Assembly: GCF_014288115.1 (NCBI RefSeq)
Contig: NZ_JACOOK010000001.1
Coordinates: 62,001-126,000 of the forward strand
Length of the DNA stretch: 64,000 nt
Source: Alistipes_A hominis
GTDB taxonomy: Bacteria > Bacteroidota > Bacteroidia > Bacteroidales > Rikenellaceae
Direction: 5' to 3'
Part shown: positions 62,061-64,000 of the stretch, in pieces
Layout of the letters: the number at the start of each line of letters is the position of its first letter
How positions within the stretch are numbered: the stretch's first letter is position 1
The notes under the pieces: generated by a model
What the model was told of the DNA's origin: nothing
Seen by the model: the letters and a program-made list of their open reading frames with translations, nothing else
Databases searched by the model: none
Position numbers and translations under genes: made by a program

Positions 62061-62760
62061 AAAGATCGTTATCGCGATCGACGGTTTTTCATCGTGCGGC
62101 AAAAGCACTTTTGCGAAAGAGATCGCCGCGCGGATCGGCTACGTATTCATCGACACCGGAGCGATGTACCGGGCCGTAACGCTGTACGGCCTGAGGCACG
62201 GCGCCGTACAGGACGGGGACGTGAACGAAGCGCTGCTGATCGCGATGCTTCCCGAGATAGAGATCACGTTCGCATTCAACTCCGAACGCGGAGCGAGCGA
62301 TATCTTCCTGAACGGCGAAAACGTCGAAAAACGGATTCGCAGCATCGAAGTCAGCGACCTGGTCAGCAAAGTCAGCGGCATTGCTGCCGTACGCGAGCAA
62401 CTCGTCCGGCAGCAACAGCAACTGGGACGGCAGAAAGGGATCGTGATGGACGGACGCGATATCGGCACCGTCGTATTCCCGGACGCCGAACTGAAAATCT
62501 TCATGACGGCCGACCCGGCGATCCGCGCGCAACGGCGCTACAAGGAGCTGGAAGCCAAAGGCGAAAAAGTGTCGCTGGAAGAGGTCGAACGAAACCTGCG
62601 CGAGCGCGACCATGCCGACCAGACGCGCGCCGTCAGCCCGCTCAGGCAGGCCGAAGACGCCGTCGTCCTGGACAACAGCCACATGACCCTCCCCGAGCAA
62701 ATGGATTGGGTGATGCGGCGGATCGAAAAAATAACCTGCGCTCCATGTACATCGAAATAG
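62041..62760 (+). CDS. cmk: Cytidylate kinase
   Basis: 239 residues. It phosphorylates CMP and dCMP. P-loop AIDGFSSCGKSTFAKE, the substrate motif IDTGAMYRAVTLYGL, and VMDGRDIGTVVFPDAELKIFMTAD are intact, as is the lid RYKELEAKGEKVSLEEV. ATG 62041 lies inside the LysE-type gene and the 3' end overlaps ispH by 16 bases. Confidence 0.95.
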   Translation: MKYSPTKKIVIAIDGFSSCGKSTFAKEIAARIGYVFIDTGAMYRAVTLYGLRHGAVQDGDVNEALLIAMLPEIEITFAFNSERGASDIFLNGENVEKRIRSIEVSDLVSKVSGIAAVREQLVRQQQQLGRQKGIVMDGRDIGTVVFPDAELKIFMTADPAIRAQRRYKELEAKGEKVSLEEVERNLRERDHADQTRAVSPLRQAEDAVVLDNSHMTLPEQMDWVMRRIEKITCAPCTSK

Positions 62761-63608
62761 ACGACAAATCGGGATTTTGTTTCGGAGTGGTCAAAGCCAT
62801 CACCAAGGCGGAGGAATCGCTCGCAGAACTCGGCAAGGTCTTTTCGCTGGGAGATATCGTACACAATCGCGTCGAAGTCCAGCGGCTCGAGAAGCTCGGG
62901 CTTGAAACCATCGCACACAGCCATTTTCCGGAGTTGGACGGACAGACGGTGCTGATCCGCGCGCACGGGGAACCGCCGACGACCTATGCGCTGGCAGCGG
63001 CCCACCGTATCCGCCTGATCGACGCTACGTGCCCGGTGGTGGCCCGCCTGCAAACGCTGGTCAAAAAGGCGCACGAACAAATGAGCGGTTGCAACGGCCA
63101 GGTCGTGATCCTCGGCAAACGGGGTCATGCCGAAGTGGTCGGCCTGACCGGACAGGTCGACGGGGATGCGATCGTCATCGAAACGCTCGACGACCTGGAC
63201 AACATCGACTTCACGAGACCCGTTTACCTGCTGTCGCAAACCACGCAGAGCCTTGCCCTGTTCGAAGAGGTGCACCGAACCATCCTGGAACGCTCCGCCG
63301 ACCCGTCGCAGGTGACCGTCAACGATACGATCTGCCGGCAGGTTTCGAACCGGAACCCGCACCTAAAAGAGTTCGTCCGGCGGTTCGACGTCGTAATCTT
63401 CGTCTGCGGCCGGAAAAGTTCGAACGGGAAAGTGCTGTATCAAACCTGTACGGAAGCCAATCCGCGCTGCTACAACATCGAGGACGAACAAGAACTGCAA
63501 AGAGAGTGGTTCGACGACTGCCGATCGGTCGGCATCTGCGGCGCGACATCCACCCCGAAATGGCTGATGCAGCGAGTCGCCGACACGATCCGTAAAACGA
63601 TCGGATAA
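62745..63608 (+). CDS. ispH: 4-hydroxy-3-methylbut-2-enyl diphosphate reductase
   Basis: 287 residues, last enzyme of the MEP isoprenoid route, with a [4Fe-4S] cluster. The three ligand cysteines are in SGFCFGVVKA, DATCPVVARL and GICGATSTPKW; RAHGEPP and FVCGRKSSNGKVLYQ are further signatures. ATG 62745 (MYIEIDDKSGFCFGV) is used since the longer frame is a shadow of cmk. Confidence 0.95.
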   Translation: MYIEIDDKSGFCFGVVKAITKAEESLAELGKVFSLGDIVHNRVEVQRLEKLGLETIAHSHFPELDGQTVLIRAHGEPPTTYALAAAHRIRLIDATCPVVARLQTLVKKAHEQMSGCNGQVVILGKRGHAEVVGLTGQVDGDAIVIETLDDLDNIDFTRPVYLLSQTTQSLALFEEVHRTILERSADPSQVTVNDTICRQVSNRNPHLKEFVRRFDVVIFVCGRKSSNGKVLYQTCTEANPRCYNIEDEQELQREWFDDCRSVGICGATSTPKWLMQRVADTIRKTIG

Positions 63609-63655
63609 ACCCGAAATTATTTCTTATCTCGGGGAACAACCAACCCGTCCTCGTC

Positions 63656-63770
63656 ATGCTCGAAATCCCCGAAACCACCGCCATCAGCGAACAAGTCGCC
63701 TCTTTTTTGTCCGGCCGTACGATCGTAAAAGAGGCTCACCTCGGCGGCGCGGTCTACTACGGCCCTGTAT
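63656..63770 (+). pseudogene. Probable remnant of an Fpg/Nei-like DNA glycosylase start
   Basis: A 71-codon frame begins MLEIPETTAISEQVASFLSG and then RTIVKEAHLGGAVYYGP, which resembles the N-terminus of an Fpg/Nei-like family in gut Bacteroidota (MxEIPE start). After about 35 residues the likeness stops and the frame ends at 63871, where a full protein would have about 260 residues. It therefore looks like a 5' stump left by deletion. It could also be a spurious frame. Confidence 0.4.
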
Positions 63771-63823
63771 GCCAACCCCTGGCAAAAAATAGACGGGAAC
63801 CTCCCGGCTGCCCTGTTTTTCCG

Positions 63824-63831
63824 TATCTTTG
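63824..63831 (+). promoter_or_regulatory. -7 promoter box of the DNA glycosylase gene
   Basis: TATCTTTG, 52 bases before the ATG at 63883. Confidence 0.5.
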
Positions 63832-63837
63832 TATCGA

Positions 63838-63865
63838 CCTGAAGTCCGAACGACCGGACTTCAGG
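63838..63865 (+). promoter_or_regulatory. Inverted repeat in the leader of the DNA glycosylase gene
   Basis: CCTGAAGTCCG and CGGACTTCAGG form a perfect 11-base stem with a 6-base loop between promoter and ATG. It could be an operator or an RNA hairpin. Confidence 0.55.
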
Positions 63866-63882
63866 CCGTAAAAACAGAGAAC

Positions 63883-64000
63883 ATGGGAAAATTGATCCAC
63901 AGTTTCGACCCGATCGTCGACGGAGGCTGCCGGATATTGGTACTCGGAACGATGCCCGGCGAAGAGTCGTTGCGCAAACAACAATATTACGGACACCCGC
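63883..64000 (+). CDS. DNA-deoxyinosine (hypoxanthine) glycosylase, UDG superfamily, 3' end cut by the window
   Basis: Only 39 codons are visible. HSFDPIVDGGCRILVLGTMPG and ESLRKQQYYGHP match the start of the hypoxanthine-DNA glycosylase branch of the uracil-DNA glycosylase superfamily (motif I LGTMPG). It should remove deaminated adenine from DNA. The rest lies beyond the window. Confidence 0.75.
   Translation, partial: MGKLIHSFDPIVDGGCRILVLGTMPGEESLRKQQYYGHP

Overview
The window looks like a chromosomal segment of a gut-type Bacteroidota bacterium, order Bacteroidales; Rikenellaceae/Alistipes is my best guess but rests on gene content alone. The signs are many promoters of the Bacteroidota type (-7 box TAnnTTTG, sometimes with an upstream TTTG/TTG box), a sodium-pumping NADH:quinone reductase operon, a type III glutamine synthetase, a BamD lipoprotein overlapping a Bacteroidota-type RNA polymerase omega, many lipoprotein and signal-peptide genes, and GC-rich genes separated by AT-rich gaps. 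No tRNA, rRNA, CRISPR array, insertion sequence or prophage was recognised.

Layout. 1-1780: end of a phospho-sugar mutase gene and a HIT protein. 1781-7624: an accessory island. A long AT-rich gap carries repeated short motifs, followed by a small XRE repressor, a second AT-rich gap, a 533-residue modular lipoprotein with cysteine clusters and a C-terminal HEVVH metallopeptidase motif, and four tandem paralogous exported proteins of about 190 residues, three of them followed by terminators. 7625-22313: core genes, namely zinc ABC transporter parts (znuA, an ATPase, no permease), NAD(P)HX repair, a class I glutamine amidotransferase-like hydrolase, the nqrABCDEF operon, a papain-like peptidase, a CapA-family protein, TatD and TcdA. 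22314-37079: gpmI, alaS, two tandem M23 peptidases, glnN, an alpha-oxoamine synthase, bamD-rpoZ-coaBC-recN. 37286-42416: leuA-leuC-leuD plus a second isopropylmalate/citramalate-type synthase, with no leuB.

42505-58300: a secreted carbohydrate-active region. A minus-strand unit (lipoprotein, DUF1080 3-keto-glycoside hydrolase-like, ThuA-like) faces away from a plus-strand unit (exported HAD phosphatase-like protein, two GH43 enzymes, then five tandem GH99/WbsX-like proteins with a C-terminal beta-sandwich domain). The first two of the five share an almost identical 3' third, which points to recent duplication or gene conversion. No SusC/SusD pair is present. Between the two units lies a non-coding segment rich in GTTA/TTAGG words that ends in a strong terminator.

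58373-64000: core genes again (folC, lnt, a LysE-type exporter, cmk, ispH), a likely decayed Fpg/Nei-like glycosylase start, and the first part of a hypoxanthine/uracil-DNA glycosylase gene that runs off the window.

The two regions most likely to hold undescribed biology are the 2.4-7.6 kb island (possible effector-immunity or processing system under local XRE control) and the five-gene GH99-like array beside 3-keto-glycoside chemistry.
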